Counted from the first letter of the stretch, positions 1 to 8,264 are shown. The stretch: DNA of 64,000 nucleotides from Candidatus Woesearchaeota archaeon (GCA_019322435.1 JAHWIR010000004.1:61890-125889); one strand, 5' to 3'. Program-made: numbers and translations. The notes: generated by a model from the letters alone, not told the origin.

Positions 1-1
1 T

Positions 2-646
2 ATCCAAAAGACTGGCGAAGCTTTCAAAGAAGCTGATTATACAACTGTAAAATTTGATACAAGAAACACTTTTGGAGAAAGTGAAGGCAATTATGAAGAT
101 GCAAATATAACAAATTATTACGAAGATTTAGAGGATGTTATCAATTGGGCAAAAACACAGGAATGGTATCAGGAACCTTTTGTCTTGGTTGGACAAAGCT
201 TAGGAGGTATCTGCACTGCACAATATGCTGAAAACCATCCAAAAGAAATCAAAGCATTAGCTCCAATTTCAACTGTGATATCTTGGGAACTCAAAATAAA
301 AGATCCAGAGTATCAAAAAAAGGTTGCAGAATGGGACAAGACAGGATGGAGAATAAGCAAAAGCAAGACTCGCGGATTTATTAAAAAATTAAAATGGAAA
401 CAATTCAAGGAAGATTATATGAAATATGATCTGTTAAAAGATGTCAAAAAGCTGACAATGCCTGTTTTGATGCTGGTTGGAGAAAAAGATGATTCAACTC
501 CGCCAGAACGCCAAAAAGTTTTATTCAATGCTCTGCCAGAAAAAAAAGAATTCCACATAATTAAAGATGCTGAACATACTATAAGAGGAGAAAAACAATT
601 AGAAGAACTAAAACAAATCTTCAAAAATTGGATTAAAAAAATATGA
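2..646 (+). CDS. alpha/beta hydrolase, 5' end outside the window
   Basis: The frame is open from base 2, so the gene starts upstream; about 214 residues are visible. A nucleophile elbow GQSLGG places the serine near visible residue 66. An acidic site in GEKDDSTPPE and a histidine in DAEHTIRG follow, giving the Ser-Asp-His order of an alpha/beta hydrolase. The closest general type is a small serine hydrolase or lysophospholipase; the substrate cannot be told. An internal TTG at 185 is not a credible start because it falls just before the catalytic serine and homologous-looking sequence precedes it. Its TGA overlaps the ATG of iscS (ATGA), so the two are probably co-transcribed. Confidence 0.8.
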   Translation: MQKTGEAFKEADYTTVKFDTRNTFGESEGNYEDANITNYYEDLEDVINWAKTQEWYQEPFVLVGQSLGGICTAQYAENHPKEIKALAPISTVISWELKIKDPEYQKKVAEWDKTGWRISKSKTRGFIKKLKWKQFKEDYMKYDLLKDVKKLTMPVLMLVGEKDDSTPPERQKVLFNALPEKKEFHIIKDAEHTIRGEKQLEELKQIFKNWIKKI

Positions 647-1797
647 AAACAATATACTTAGACAACGCTGCAACTACAAAAATAGACCCTGAAGTAGTTA
701 AAGCTATGAATATTTACCATCAAAAAGCCTATGGAAATGCCTCTTCCCAGCATCACAAAGGCCAGGAAGCAAAAAGAGCATTAGAAGAGTCAAGACATAC
801 AATAGCAAAATCAATTAATGCAAAAGATGATGAGATATATTTCACTTCTGGAGGAACAGAATCAAATAACTGGGCTTTGATGGAATTGTTCTTTGCAAAT
901 CCAAAAAAAAATCACATAATTACAACAAAGATAGAGCATGATTGCATCCTTAACACTTGCAAGCTTCTAGAAAAACTTGGAGCAAGAGTGACTTACTGTC
1001 CTGTTGACAAAAAAGGATTTGTCTCTCCTGTTTTCCTGGAAAAACTAATCAAAAAAGACACTTTAGTTGTTTCAGTGATCCACGGCAACAATGAGATTGG
1101 AACAATCCAGGATTTAGAAGCCATCTACAAGGTCTGCAAAAAACACAAAGTCCTGTTCCATACAGATGCCTGCCAGTCTTATACAAAAACTTCCTTATCA
1201 GCAAAACACGCTGACTTAATAACTTTAAATGCTCACAAAATCCATGGTCCAAAAGGAGTTGGAGCCTTGTTCATAAAAAAAGGAGTAAAGATGAATCCTC
1301 TTATCCAAGGCGGAGGCCAGGAAAGAGGCATGAGATCAGGAACAGAAAACATCCCATCTATTGTTGGTTTTGCAAAAGCAGTAAAACAGGCAAAATCCTC
1401 TGATATAAATAAAATGACAAAACTAAGAGATTATTTCATAGAACAATTATTAACAATTCCAGACACAAGACTGAACGGCCCAAAAAAAAACAGGCTTTGC
1501 AATAACATAAACATCTCATTCAGATATATTGAAGGAGAATCAATCGGATCATTCCTTGATGCAAAAGGAATCTGCACATCAACAGGCAGTGCATGCTCTT
1601 CTTTTAGCCTAGAACCATCTCATGTAATAATGGCTCTGGAACCTAACCCAGAAAGAGCCCATGGTTCACTAAGATTCTCAATATCTAAATACACAACAAA
1701 GCAAGATTTAGATTTTACAATAAAAAATATCAAATCAACAGTAAACAAACTAAGAAAAATATCTCCATTGACCAAAATTATGAAAAAGGTGCTATAA
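643..1797 (+). CDS. iscS: cysteine desulfurase, IscS/NifS type
   Basis: PLP-dependent enzyme that takes sulfur from cysteine for Fe-S cluster assembly and probably tRNA thiolation. The N terminus YLDNAATTKIDPEV and the FTSGGTESNN motif are typical. The PLP lysine is K199 in NAHKIHGPKG. The persulfide cysteine is C318 in STGSACSS, a group I (IscS/NifS) loop. At 384 residues it has the usual length. The start overlaps the hydrolase stop (ATGA), and the stop abuts the iscU ATG with no gap, so desulfurase and scaffold are translationally coupled. Confidence 0.95.
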   Translation: MKTIYLDNAATTKIDPEVVKAMNIYHQKAYGNASSQHHKGQEAKRALEESRHTIAKSINAKDDEIYFTSGGTESNNWALMELFFANPKKNHIITTKIEHDCILNTCKLLEKLGARVTYCPVDKKGFVSPVFLEKLIKKDTLVVSVIHGNNEIGTIQDLEAIYKVCKKHKVLFHTDACQSYTKTSLSAKHADLITLNAHKIHGPKGVGALFIKKGVKMNPLIQGGGQERGMRSGTENIPSIVGFAKAVKQAKSSDINKMTKLRDYFIEQLLTIPDTRLNGPKKNRLCNNINISFRYIEGESIGSFLDAKGICTSTGSACSSFSLEPSHVIMALEPNPERAHGSLRFSISKYTTKQDLDFTIKNIKSTVNKLRKISPLTKIMKKVL

Positions 1798-2163
1798 ATG
1801 TACTCTAAAAAAGTATTAAACAGATTCCAAAATCCAAAATTCGCAGGAGAAATCAAAGACGCAGATGCAGTTGGAGAAGTTGGCAATGTAAAATGCGGAG
1901 ATATAATGAAAGTCTTCCTTAAGATAGAAGACAACATCATAAAAGACATCAAATTCAAGACATACGGCTGTGTTGCAGCAATTGCCTCAACAGATTTCTT
2001 ATGCGAAATAGTGAAAGGCAAAACATTAAAGCAGGCACTAAAAGTAACAAGCAAAGATGTTGTAAAGAAAATGGGAGATGTTCCGCAAATAAAGCTGCAT
2101 TGTTCTGTTCTTGCACAAAATGCTCTAAAGCAAGCTATTGAAAACTACAAGAAAAAGCATTAA
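1798..2163 (+). CDS. iscU: Fe-S cluster scaffold IscU/NifU-like
   Basis: Scaffold on which the sulfur supplied by IscS is built into Fe-S clusters. The three ligand cysteines are C33 in the CGD motif, C58 in YGCVAA and C102 in LHCSVL, matching the IscU pattern; C69 is extra. The protein is 121 residues, without the C-terminal NifU domain. It starts on the base after the iscS stop. Likely clients nearby are the ferredoxin-type Por subunit, ABCE1 and the radical SAM protein. The TAA lies in a TTAA shared with the stop of the converging gene at 2160. Confidence 0.95.
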   Translation: MYSKKVLNRFQNPKFAGEIKDADAVGEVGNVKCGDIMKVFLKIEDNIIKDIKFKTYGCVAAIASTDFLCEIVKGKTLKQALKVTSKDVVKKMGDVPQIKLHCSVLAQNALKQAIENYKKKH

Positions 2164-2516
2164 TCCTTTAAATCAACACCGCCAGCTTTAGCATTACCAT
2201 GAGTTCCTTTTACCTTTTCTATAGGAAACCTTTTCTCATACTCATCTAGAACTTTCAATGATTCTTTTTTAGCATCCACATCACAGATTGCTGCTATCTT
2301 CAAAATCAAAAAAGACATATCTCCTACAAAATTCCCAACTTCATCCTTATGCTTCTCAAGCATTTCCTTCTGCTTCTCTTCATCAATCCATTTAATGAAA
2401 TGCCAAAGTTCTCCTATCTCTTCATTCATATTAAGAAGCAAGTCCTTAATCTCCCAGACTTTGCCCCATTCTCTATCTTCATTAAACTTCTTGATTTTGT
2501 CTTGTGTTTCTTTCAT
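2160..2516 (-). CDS. MazG-like NTP pyrophosphohydrolase
   Basis: All-alpha nucleotide pyrophosphatase of 118 residues. The metal-binding acidic pairs are NEEIGELWHF (about residues 30-39) and KDEVGNFVGD (about 56-65), the ExxE...ExxD arrangement of the MazG-like family. Such enzymes clear non-canonical NTPs or dCTP; the substrate here is not evident. The segment after residue 100 (GTHGNAKAGG) looks flexible. Its stop overlaps that of iscU by four bases. A TATA-like stretch near 2540-2550 lies about 25-30 bases before the ATG. Confidence 0.8.
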   Translation of the reverse strand: MKETQDKIKKFNEDREWGKVWEIKDLLLNMNEEIGELWHFIKWIDEEKQKEMLEKHKDEVGNFVGDMSFLILKIAAICDVDAKKESLKVLDEYEKRFPIEKVKGTHGNAKAGGVDLKD

Positions 2517-2550
2517 AAAAACAAGAGAGCTTGCTCTACTATTTAAATTT

Positions 2551-2582
2551 TTATAAAAAGAAAAGGGCTAAAATAGCCCTTC
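2551..2582 (-). terminator. hairpin plus T-run after the zinc protein gene
   Basis: On the minus strand an AAGGGCTA..TAGCCC hairpin is followed by TTTTCTTTTT. It spans the stop codon and 3' end of the gene at 2568 and looks like an intrinsic terminator. The same T-rich run leads into the promoter of the MazG-like gene. Confidence 0.55.
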
Positions 2583-2873
2583 TCTTAATCCAAATAAGTC
2601 TTTGAATTCTTCAGCAACTTCTGGAGCTTCCTCTAATAAGACGTCATAGACATCTGTGCAATAGCAATGTGCACAAATACTCATGTATCTCCCGCAAAAC
2701 ATACAGCTGACATCCGTTGTATATCCATATGCTGGCTTCAATAGAATTTTGGATAGCCCTGGCTTCCAATGCCTAATCTCCTTTGCCAGACATTCTGGAC
2801 ATATTGGATTTGTTATGCCTTCCCGACAGACGATGCATATTGCATCTTCGTTTTGTATTTGTGCTTTGTTCAT
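2568..2873 (-). CDS. small cysteine-rich zinc-binding protein
   Basis: I do not recognise a family. The 101 residues hold CIVC (about 18-21), CPEC (about 29-32), CMFC (about 58-61) and a CAHCYC group (about 68-73), with single histidines between, enough for two or three zinc sites of the treble-clef or ribbon type. The C terminus is acidic and helical. The start is preceded by a good ribosome site, GGTGAGGTGAA. No enzyme motif is seen; an RNA- or protein-binding adaptor is a guess. Confidence 0.6.
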   Translation of the reverse strand: MNKAQIQNEDAICIVCREGITNPICPECLAKEIRHWKPGLSKILLKPAYGYTTDVSCMFCGRYMSICAHCYCTDVYDVLLEEAPEVAEEFKDLFGLREGLF

Positions 2874-3113
2874 TTCACCTCACCTTTTGTATTTATCTCC
2901 AGGTTCAAGCAAAACAACCTTTTTTTAAGGTATTAGAAAAAAGTTATGTTGCAAGAACCAAGGATTGTGATTGAGTTCTTACCACATAAATGGTTTTGTA
3001 TAGCACCCTTTAGCTAGAACTGTAATTCTATGTCCAATTGACATACTAGGATGCATAATAAAGTATAAAAATAAGAAGTTGTATTTATATTTTGTGTATA
3101 TAGTATATTATTT

Positions 3114-3401
3114 TTAAGCAAATTTTGGCTTTAACTTCTTTGTTGCCTTTCTTTCATCAACAACCCCTTTTGCCTTATTTATCTCCAAAGCAGCAGCAAG
3201 CTTCCTTGACTCAAACTCCTTTCTTTTCCTGTCCCTTTCATCCTTATCTGCTATACTATTCAAATATCTATTTATTCGAACTTCATATTTAGCAAGAATC
3301 ACCTCAGATATGTCTGCTTTCTCAGGACTCCTTTTTACTGAAGAAGCAAGCTTATCAAGCTTTTTCTTCATTCCTTTTTCACTAAATCCAAATCCAAACA
3401 T
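3114..3401 (-). CDS. hypothetical basic protein downstream of fibrillarin
   Basis: Unrecognised 95-residue protein, highly charged and predicted helical (KKKLDKLASS...), with a lysine-rich tail ending KKLKPKFA. I place the start at 3401 because GAGGTGGATAAA directly precedes that ATG. A longer reading from 3473 would run back into the fibrillarin gene and has no such site. It is the last gene of the nop5-flpA operon, and its ribosome site overlaps the fibrillarin stop. A role in RNA binding is inference from charge and context only. Confidence 0.6.
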   Translation of the reverse strand: MFGFGFSEKGMKKKLDKLASSVKRSPEKADISEVILAKYEVRINRYLNSIADKDERDRKRKEFESRKLAAALEINKAKGVVDERKATKKLKPKFA

Positions 3402-3411
3402 TTTATCCACC

Positions 3412-4080
3412 TCATTTCTTAACAACAAACATGCAGTGATCCCTTTCAAAAGGATCAAGAACTTTAAAATCAATTATCTTTAAATGTTTTTCCAATTCTT
3501 TTTTGACATCATCAAATATCTTGGCAGGCCTTTCAACAACATTAACACTTCTGGCCTTGACAGCCAGCAGCCCAATTCCGCCGTCTCTCAAGAACATATC
3601 ACAATTCTTAATAAAAATATCAGCCTGATTCCTCTGTGCAACATCCATATAGACAACATCTACTCCTTTGACAACATTATCCTTATATTTATCTGGCCTG
3701 TTTGCATCAAAAAACAAAGGAGCCATATTCTTCCTCTCCTCGCAGACAAAAACCAAATCCCTCATCACTCTTGGAGCAAAATCTAATGCAAAGACAAATC
3801 CCTTCTTCCCCACAATATCAGAAACATGCGAAGCAGTAGTCCCATAAGCAGCTCCAAGATACAACACAACTGCTCCTTCGAAAATTCCAATCTCCTTAAT
3901 CCCTTTTAGTATCGCAGCACATAACTTCGATTTCCTTGGATTCCACTCTCTATACTCATTCTTCCCGTCTTTAATCAACTTTTCGTCATAAACAGTCTTT
4001 CCAGGAGCCAGATTTTTGGTGAAAAGACTTCTTCTTTTCTTCCTTACTTCATAAATTCCTGCAAATCTGGATTTTTTCAT
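3412..4080 (-). CDS. flpA: fibrillarin-like rRNA/tRNA 2'-O-methyltransferase
   Basis: Catalytic subunit of box C/D sRNPs. The SAM site is read in VLYLGAAYGTTASHV (about residues 72-86) and VFALDFAPRVM, followed by VDVVYMDVAQ and the GIGLLAVKARS strand, the fibrillarin order. The length, 222 residues, is normal for archaea and there is no GAR domain. The start overlaps the preceding methyltransferase gene by ATGA. Its partner Nop5 is encoded in the same operon, but two genes intervene; L7Ae is not in this window. Confidence 0.95.
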   Translation of the reverse strand: MKKSRFAGIYEVRKKRRSLFTKNLAPGKTVYDEKLIKDGKNEYREWNPRKSKLCAAILKGIKEIGIFEGAVVLYLGAAYGTTASHVSDIVGKKGFVFALDFAPRVMRDLVFVCEERKNMAPLFFDANRPDKYKDNVVKGVDVVYMDVAQRNQADIFIKNCDMFLRDGGIGLLAVKARSVNVVERPAKIFDDVKKELEKHLKIIDFKVLDPFERDHCMFVVKK

Positions 4081-4724
4081 TTTTTAGCAACAAACATATA
4101 ATCAGTAAAAAATTTATATGTCTTAGTTCCTCCAACATCTACTTCTTTTAACACCTTAAATCCATTTCTTGAAAGCAAATCCTCAATCTCTTTTTTATTC
4201 CTATACCTGCAAAAGAATTCCTGGCTTCCTTTTCGTAATGCTTTACCCATTTTAATAAATTGAACTTTAATCCTATCAACAAAATTTCCTTCAAATACAG
4301 GATCAATAACAAAAAGTCTTCCTCCTTTTTTTAATATTCTATAAGCTTCCTTAACCACAGGATCAGCATTAAAAATATGATGCAGTGCAAACTTAATAAT
4401 CACAGCATCGTATTTTCCTGACTCAAGAGGAACTTTAGAAACATCTGATTTGATTACCTTGAGATTCTTAATCTTTCCAAATTTCTTATTTATTATGTTG
4501 ACCATTTCTTCAGAAGCATCAATAGCAATAAATTCTTTAACCTTATTTTTGAAGAAAGGTATAATATTCCCAGAACCAGTAGCAAAATCAACAACTTTCA
4601 TTCTCTTATTTAGCTTTAACTCTGGCAGCAAATATTTCTCTACTGAAATAATCCAATCTTCTTTGCTTGCCCTTTTAGCAAAACTTCTTGCATGTTTCCC
4701 TCTTATTGCTCCTTTTGCTTTCAT
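4077..4724 (-). CDS. class I SAM-dependent methyltransferase
   Basis: A 215-residue protein with motif I VVDFATGSGNIIPFF (about 44-58), an acidic SAM-ribose site FIAIDASEEM and motif IV-V sequence VIIKFALHHIF. The architecture is that of UbiE/Methyltransf_11 enzymes. The basic N terminus (KGAIRGKHARSFAKRA) could contact RNA. It sits between a phosphohistidine-domain protein and fibrillarin, each joined by 4-base overlaps, so an RNA or ribosome substrate is plausible but unproven. Confidence 0.75.
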   Translation of the reverse strand: MKAKGAIRGKHARSFAKRASKEDWIISVEKYLLPELKLNKRMKVVDFATGSGNIIPFFKNKVKEFIAIDASEEMVNIINKKFGKIKNLKVIKSDVSKVPLESGKYDAVIIKFALHHIFNADPVVKEAYRILKKGGRLFVIDPVFEGNFVDRIKVQFIKMGKALRKGSQEFFCRYRNKKEIEDLLSRNGFKVLKEVDVGGTKTYKFFTDYMFVAKK

Positions 4725-6187
4725 TTTCTTTTCAATACCTTCACAATACCTTTCTTAGCATCAACTTCAACCAAATCTCCATCTTTCAAGACTTTAGTTG
4801 CTATCTTAGTCCCAATTATACATGGCTTGTTCATCTCCCTGGAAACAATAGCAGCATGGCATGTAATCCCTCCTTCATCTGTTACAAAAGCAGCAGCCTT
4901 CTCCATTGCAATGATATAATCAGGCTTGGTCATGCTTGCAACTAATATATCTCCTTCCTTTACCTTAGGCAAGTCAGAAACCGTATAGACAAGTTTAACA
5001 ACACCTTGAACCTTTCCTTGTGAAGCTACTGAACCTTTAATTTCTTCTGCTTCTGAAACCTCTTCCTCTCCAACTTCTGACTCTAGTTTTTTAATATCCT
5101 CTCCATAAAGAACTTTTATTTCCCTATTAATACATGAAAATGCATAATCCATCTTTCTCTTTTCAATCAGCTCTTTGTTCAGTTCTTTGCCATCCAAAAA
5201 ATCTATTATTTCTTGATAGAATAACTGGAACATTTCTGTATAGCCCATACCCATCCTTTTGGCTATTTCTTCAAACAGGTTCTTAACAATATATTCAGAT
5301 CTAAATATAATGTCCAATCTAAAAGACCTAAAATAAACAAGCTCTCTGATTCCTTCAATCAGCAATATTTCATCATCACTAAGATTAAGCTTCTTTGCTG
5401 CTTCCTTAACCTCTTCTTCTCTTTTCTCCCTTATCTCATTAACTTCTTTAATCCTTAAATCTATATCATCACCAATCATATCTTTTAATCTGACAGCAAT
5501 ATCTTCTCTGCCCCAGAATTTGCCCTCATAACCCATATTTCCCAGCCAGCTAAATTCTTCTAAATGGTTGTCTAGTAATTTTCCTAGTTCTTCAGTTATC
5601 TCTCCTTTAACTAAAGAGTCAGTTAAAGAAGAATCTTGTTTTATTTTTTTTAACAATGCTAATAATTTCTGATTTTCCTGTTCAAAAAATCCTATTTTTG
5701 AAGGAGAAGTAAACAGCAAGAAATAATCCTGGAATTCCTTTTCATCTTTAATCTTTTTATTGAGAATATTCTTTAATTTTTCAGTTACAATTATTTCTTC
5801 CTGCATAACTGTTTGTACATATGCTAAGATCTTTAGTACATAATCCATATAAGGGGAGAATAAATCTTTCAATTCTGCATTAGATAAATTAGAAATATCT
5901 TTTTCCCTAATCTCTTCGCACAAATCATTAAATTTCCCAATAAGTTTATATGCATCCTGCATAAAATTCTTTAGGAAATATTTATCTTCTTCTAATCGAT
6001 CTTGTATACGTTTCCTAATGCTAATTAATTCCTCCTTAACACCATACCAAACACTATTAACAAAAATAACATTTTGATTAGTATAATCAATATCAATTAG
6101 TTCATTATACTTTTTTACCAAACCTTCCAAGATAACCATATTAAAAAAAGGACTTCTCTTCCTTTTCACCATCTTAATCCATTTCAC
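4721..6187 (-). CDS. protein with C-terminal PEP-utilising mobile (phosphohistidine) domain
   Basis: 488 residues. The C-terminal 105 match the swivelling domain of PEP synthase/PPDK: GSVASQGKVQGVV, then GGITCHAAIVSRE with the phosphorylatable histidine near 444, then CIIGTKIA. The preceding 380 residues are helical and charged and do not show the ATP-grasp or TIM-barrel modules of PEP synthase. It cannot therefore be a complete PEP synthase. It may relay phosphate from another protein, or use the fold non-catalytically. It overlaps nop5 (ATGA) upstream and a methyltransferase downstream. Confidence 0.7.
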   Translation of the reverse strand: MKWIKMVKRKRSPFFNMVILEGLVKKYNELIDIDYTNQNVIFVNSVWYGVKEELISIRKRIQDRLEEDKYFLKNFMQDAYKLIGKFNDLCEEIREKDISNLSNAELKDLFSPYMDYVLKILAYVQTVMQEEIIVTEKLKNILNKKIKDEKEFQDYFLLFTSPSKIGFFEQENQKLLALLKKIKQDSSLTDSLVKGEITEELGKLLDNHLEEFSWLGNMGYEGKFWGREDIAVRLKDMIGDDIDLRIKEVNEIREKREEEVKEAAKKLNLSDDEILLIEGIRELVYFRSFRLDIIFRSEYIVKNLFEEIAKRMGMGYTEMFQLFYQEIIDFLDGKELNKELIEKRKMDYAFSCINREIKVLYGEDIKKLESEVGEEEVSEAEEIKGSVASQGKVQGVVKLVYTVSDLPKVKEGDILVASMTKPDYIIAMEKAAAFVTDEGGITCHAAIVSREMNKPCIIGTKIATKVLKDGDLVEVDAKKGIVKVLKRK

Positions 6188-6897
6188 TTAAACCTCTCCT
6201 CCAATTTCTTCCTTAACTTATCTCCAATAAATTCTCCTTTGAAATAATCAATCCTTGCAGCCATTGAAATCTTATCAGCCAGAACTCTTGCAGCTTTTCC
6301 CTTATCTTTAGCACCAACCTGTGCAACAATAGGATGTTCATGAATAATTCCATGCTTAGGAGCTCTTGCTCCAGTCTTCATATGTCTAAACAATGCTTTC
6401 TCAGCTCCCAATAACTGCACTGTTGAAGATGGAAATCCAACTAATCTTTTCAAATCTCCAGCAATTGCAATCAATCTTGCTCCAATAAGAGCTCCAGCAA
6501 CAGCAGTTATATTTGGACAGTTCTTCTGCATAACTTTCTCAAGATATTCTTCCTGCTTTTCCTTTAGCTTAAACAAAGATTCAATCTCTTTAGCTAACTC
6601 CATAATAGGCTTTAGATCCTCTTTGCTCAGTTCAGCTCCCATTGAATCCTTAATTTTCTTGTCTTTTCCATTAATCACAGCTAAAACAAACTTCTCATGA
6701 TCATAAACAGCCCTGGAAAACTCTGGATTAGACAGTTCATACCATTCTCTTAACCTTTTAGCCAAAGTATTGATATTCCGATTAACCTCATCAATGTTAT
6801 TTATAGCTTGAACTACAAAATCATCAAATTTTACAGCTTGTTTAAGCTTTTTCTTGGTTTCTTCAAGATTCTTCTTATAGTACTTCTCAAAACCCAT
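6184..6897 (-). CDS. nop5: Nop5/NOP56-58 box C/D sRNP core protein, short form
   Basis: Scaffold joining L7Ae-bound guide RNA to fibrillarin. The coiled coil begins near residue 26 (INNIDEVNRNINTLAKRL REWYEL region). The Nop domain follows at about 130-235, with PNITAVAGALIGARLI, GFPSSTVQLLGAEKALF and GIIHEHP. At 237 residues it is short: only about 25 residues precede the coiled coil, so the fibrillarin-binding N-terminal domain seems reduced or missing. The KKE-rich tail is also short. First gene of the operon; TATA at 6918-6931 makes a leaderless start likely. Confidence 0.88.
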   Translation of the reverse strand: MGFEKYYKKNLEETKKKLKQAVKFDDFVVQAINNIDEVNRNINTLAKRLREWYELSNPEFSRAVYDHEKFVLAVINGKDKKIKDSMGAELSKEDLKPIMELAKEIESLFKLKEKQEEYLEKVMQKNCPNITAVAGALIGARLIAIAGDLKRLVGFPSSTVQLLGAEKALFRHMKTGARAPKHGIIHEHPIVAQVGAKDKGKAARVLADKISMAARIDYFKGEFIGDKLRKKLEERFK

Positions 6898-6980
6898 ATT
6901 CCTGAAAAACTCTGAAATGTATATAAACCTTATGAAATTGCACAGAAAAACTTAAATAATGCAGTAATATAATCCAGAAT
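6898..6980. promoter_or_regulatory. divergent promoters of nop5 and porG
   Basis: Minus strand: GGTTTATATACA at 6918-6931, centred 26 bases before the nop5 ATG. Plus strand: CTTAAATAAT at 6951-6960, centred 26 bases before the porG ATG. Both spacings imply leaderless mRNAs. Confidence 0.65.
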
Positions 6981-7517
6981 ATGATTGAAATTAAGTGTAT
7001 TGGGCGTGGAGGCCAGGGAGCTGTAACTTTCTCGCAGATATTAGCTATAGCTGCATTTGAAGAAGGATATCCAGTTGTCCAGGCAATGCCTAGTTTTGGC
7101 GTAGAGCGTAGAGGTGCTCCATCATTTTCCTTCACTCGCATCTCAAAAGAGCAATGTTTCGGAATCCGTTCACAGATCTACACTCCTGATTATGTTGTTG
7201 TATTAGACCCTTCTTTAATGAATGAACTTGATGTAGAACAAGGATTAAAGAAAAAAGGCATGCTAATAGTAAATACAAATAAAAAACTAATAAAAAAAGA
7301 TATTGAAGTTCATACAGTTGATGCTTCAACAGTTGCTATGAAATTATTCAAAAAAGATATTGTAAACACTGCAATGCTAGGAGCATTTGCAGCTGCAACT
7401 AAACTAGTCTCATTAGAATCCTTGAACAAAGGAGTTGAACAGAGATTCAAAGGAAATGCAAAACTCATTGAATTGAACAAAAAAGCAATAAAAGAAGTTT
7501 ATAATAAATTAAAATGA
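6981..7517 (+). CDS. porG: 2-oxoacid:ferredoxin oxidoreductase, gamma subunit
   Basis: Subunit of the pyruvate (or related 2-oxoacid):ferredoxin oxidoreductase, which oxidatively decarboxylates the acid to acyl-CoA and reduces ferredoxin. The N terminus IKCIGRGGQGAVTFSQIL and MPSFGVERRGAP are hallmarks of the gamma domain. Length 178 is normal. First gene of the operon gamma-(zinc ribbon)-delta-(membrane protein)-alpha-beta. The stop overlaps the next ATG. Confidence 0.93.
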   Translation: MIEIKCIGRGGQGAVTFSQILAIAAFEEGYPVVQAMPSFGVERRGAPSFSFTRISKEQCFGIRSQIYTPDYVVVLDPSLMNELDVEQGLKKKGMLIVNTNKKLIKKDIEVHTVDASTVAMKLFKKDIVNTAMLGAFAAATKLVSLESLNKGVEQRFKGNAKLIELNKKAIKEVYNKLK

Positions 7518-7657
7518 AAGTACAAGCATGCCCAAAATGCAAATCAGTTAATATTTACTATGAGGCTGCAGGAACTTTAGACAAAAGAGGAAAATGGGTT
7601 TGTAAAGATTGCGGATATATTGGCCCATTAATATTAGAAAAAGAATGGAAAAAATAA
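7514..7657 (+). CDS. 47-residue zinc-ribbon protein in the por operon
   Basis: Small gene starting in the ATGA overlap with porG and ending inside the first codons of porD (overlap 7645-7657). It encodes CPKC (residues 6-9) and CKDC (30-33), separated by 20 residues rich in aromatic and glycine residues: a classical zinc ribbon or rubredoxin-like knuckle. Overlap at both ends argues that it is real and translated. It could bind iron and serve as an electron shuttle, or be a structural zinc protein; neither is shown by the sequence. Confidence 0.75.
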   Translation: MKVQACPKCKSVNIYYEAAGTLDKRGKWVCKDCGYIGPLILEKEWKK

Positions 7658-7920
7658 AAATAACCACAGGAGCTGTAATAACAGAGCCAGGCTCTAGCAT
7701 AAAAAACAAAACAGGCGGCTGGCGCTCAGAAAAACCAGAGATTGATAGAGATAAATGTATAAAATGCGGAATCTGCTGGCAGTTCTGCCCAGACATAGCA
7801 ATTAAGATGAGAAAAACAGATGGAAAAGCAGATGTTGATTATGATTACTGCAAAGGATGCGGAATCTGCGCAATGCAATGTCCTGTAAAATGCATCAAGA
7901 TGCTCAAAGAAGAAAAATGA
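7645..7920 (+). CDS. porD: 2-oxoacid:ferredoxin oxidoreductase, delta (2x[4Fe-4S]) subunit
   Basis: Ferredoxin-type subunit carrying electrons out of the enzyme. Two CxxCxxCxxxCP motifs, CIKCGICWQFCP and CKGCGICAMQCP, bind two 4Fe-4S clusters. I start it at 7645 (MEKIKITTGAVITEPG), which gives 91 residues and the usual delta N terminus ending with the GGWRSEKP turn; an earlier in-frame codon at 7609 would lie inside the zinc-ribbon gene. The stop overlaps the next start by ATGA. Confidence 0.93.
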   Translation: MEKIKITTGAVITEPGSSIKNKTGGWRSEKPEIDRDKCIKCGICWQFCPDIAIKMRKTDGKADVDYDYCKGCGICAMQCPVKCIKMLKEEK

Positions 7921-8264
7921 ACAAGAACATATTAAAAACAACAGCAGTGATTGGAATTGCTCTTTCAACATACTTTTCAGTAAAAGGCTCAATGAATAAT
8001 GGATGGTTCAGCTGCATGAATCTTACAACAGTCAGATCCTGCACAGTCCTTGGCTGGATATTGCAGGTAATAATACTTTCACTTATTTTCACAGCAATAC
8101 TTATTGGAATAAGTTATGGAGTAATGTATTTGTTCAAATCAATAAAAAAACAAGAATCTAAAGAAGAAACTCCAGGTACCCAGACAAAGGCCACATCTTC
8201 GCCTGAAGAGGAAAAGGAAGAACCTAAAGAAGAAAAAAAACCAGAAAAGGTAGTTAAAATATGA
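7917..8264 (+). CDS. small two-helix membrane protein within the por operon
   Basis: Unrecognised 115-residue protein with a first hydrophobic segment at about 5-20, a loop holding two cysteines (FSCMN, VRSCTV), a second strong membrane helix at about 44-70, and a charged tail of Lys, Glu and Pro ending KKPEKVVKI. The start overlaps the porD stop and the stop overlaps the porA ATG, so it is an integral part of the operon. It could tether the cytosolic oxidoreductase to the membrane; that is inference from position alone. Confidence 0.65.
   Translation: MNKNILKTTAVIGIALSTYFSVKGSMNNGWFSCMNLTTVRSCTVLGWILQVIILSLIFTAILIGISYGVMYLFKSIKKQESKEETPGTQTKATSSPEEEKEEPKEEKKPEKVVKI

Noticed and set aside
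2349..2928. Overlapping plus-strand frames opposite the MazG-like and zinc protein genes
   Set aside because: They lack ribosome sites, and their composition mirrors the convincing minus-strand genes with zinc and metal motifs.
2874..3113. 240-base gap tested for small genes or RNA
   Set aside because: AT-rich, only 4-base stems, no frame with a ribosome site. It probably holds only the promoter of the zinc protein gene and the 3' end of the nop5 operon.
4721..6187. PEP synthase as the name for the gene
   Set aside because: Only the swivel domain is present; the ATP-binding and PEP-binding domains needed for the reaction are not seen.
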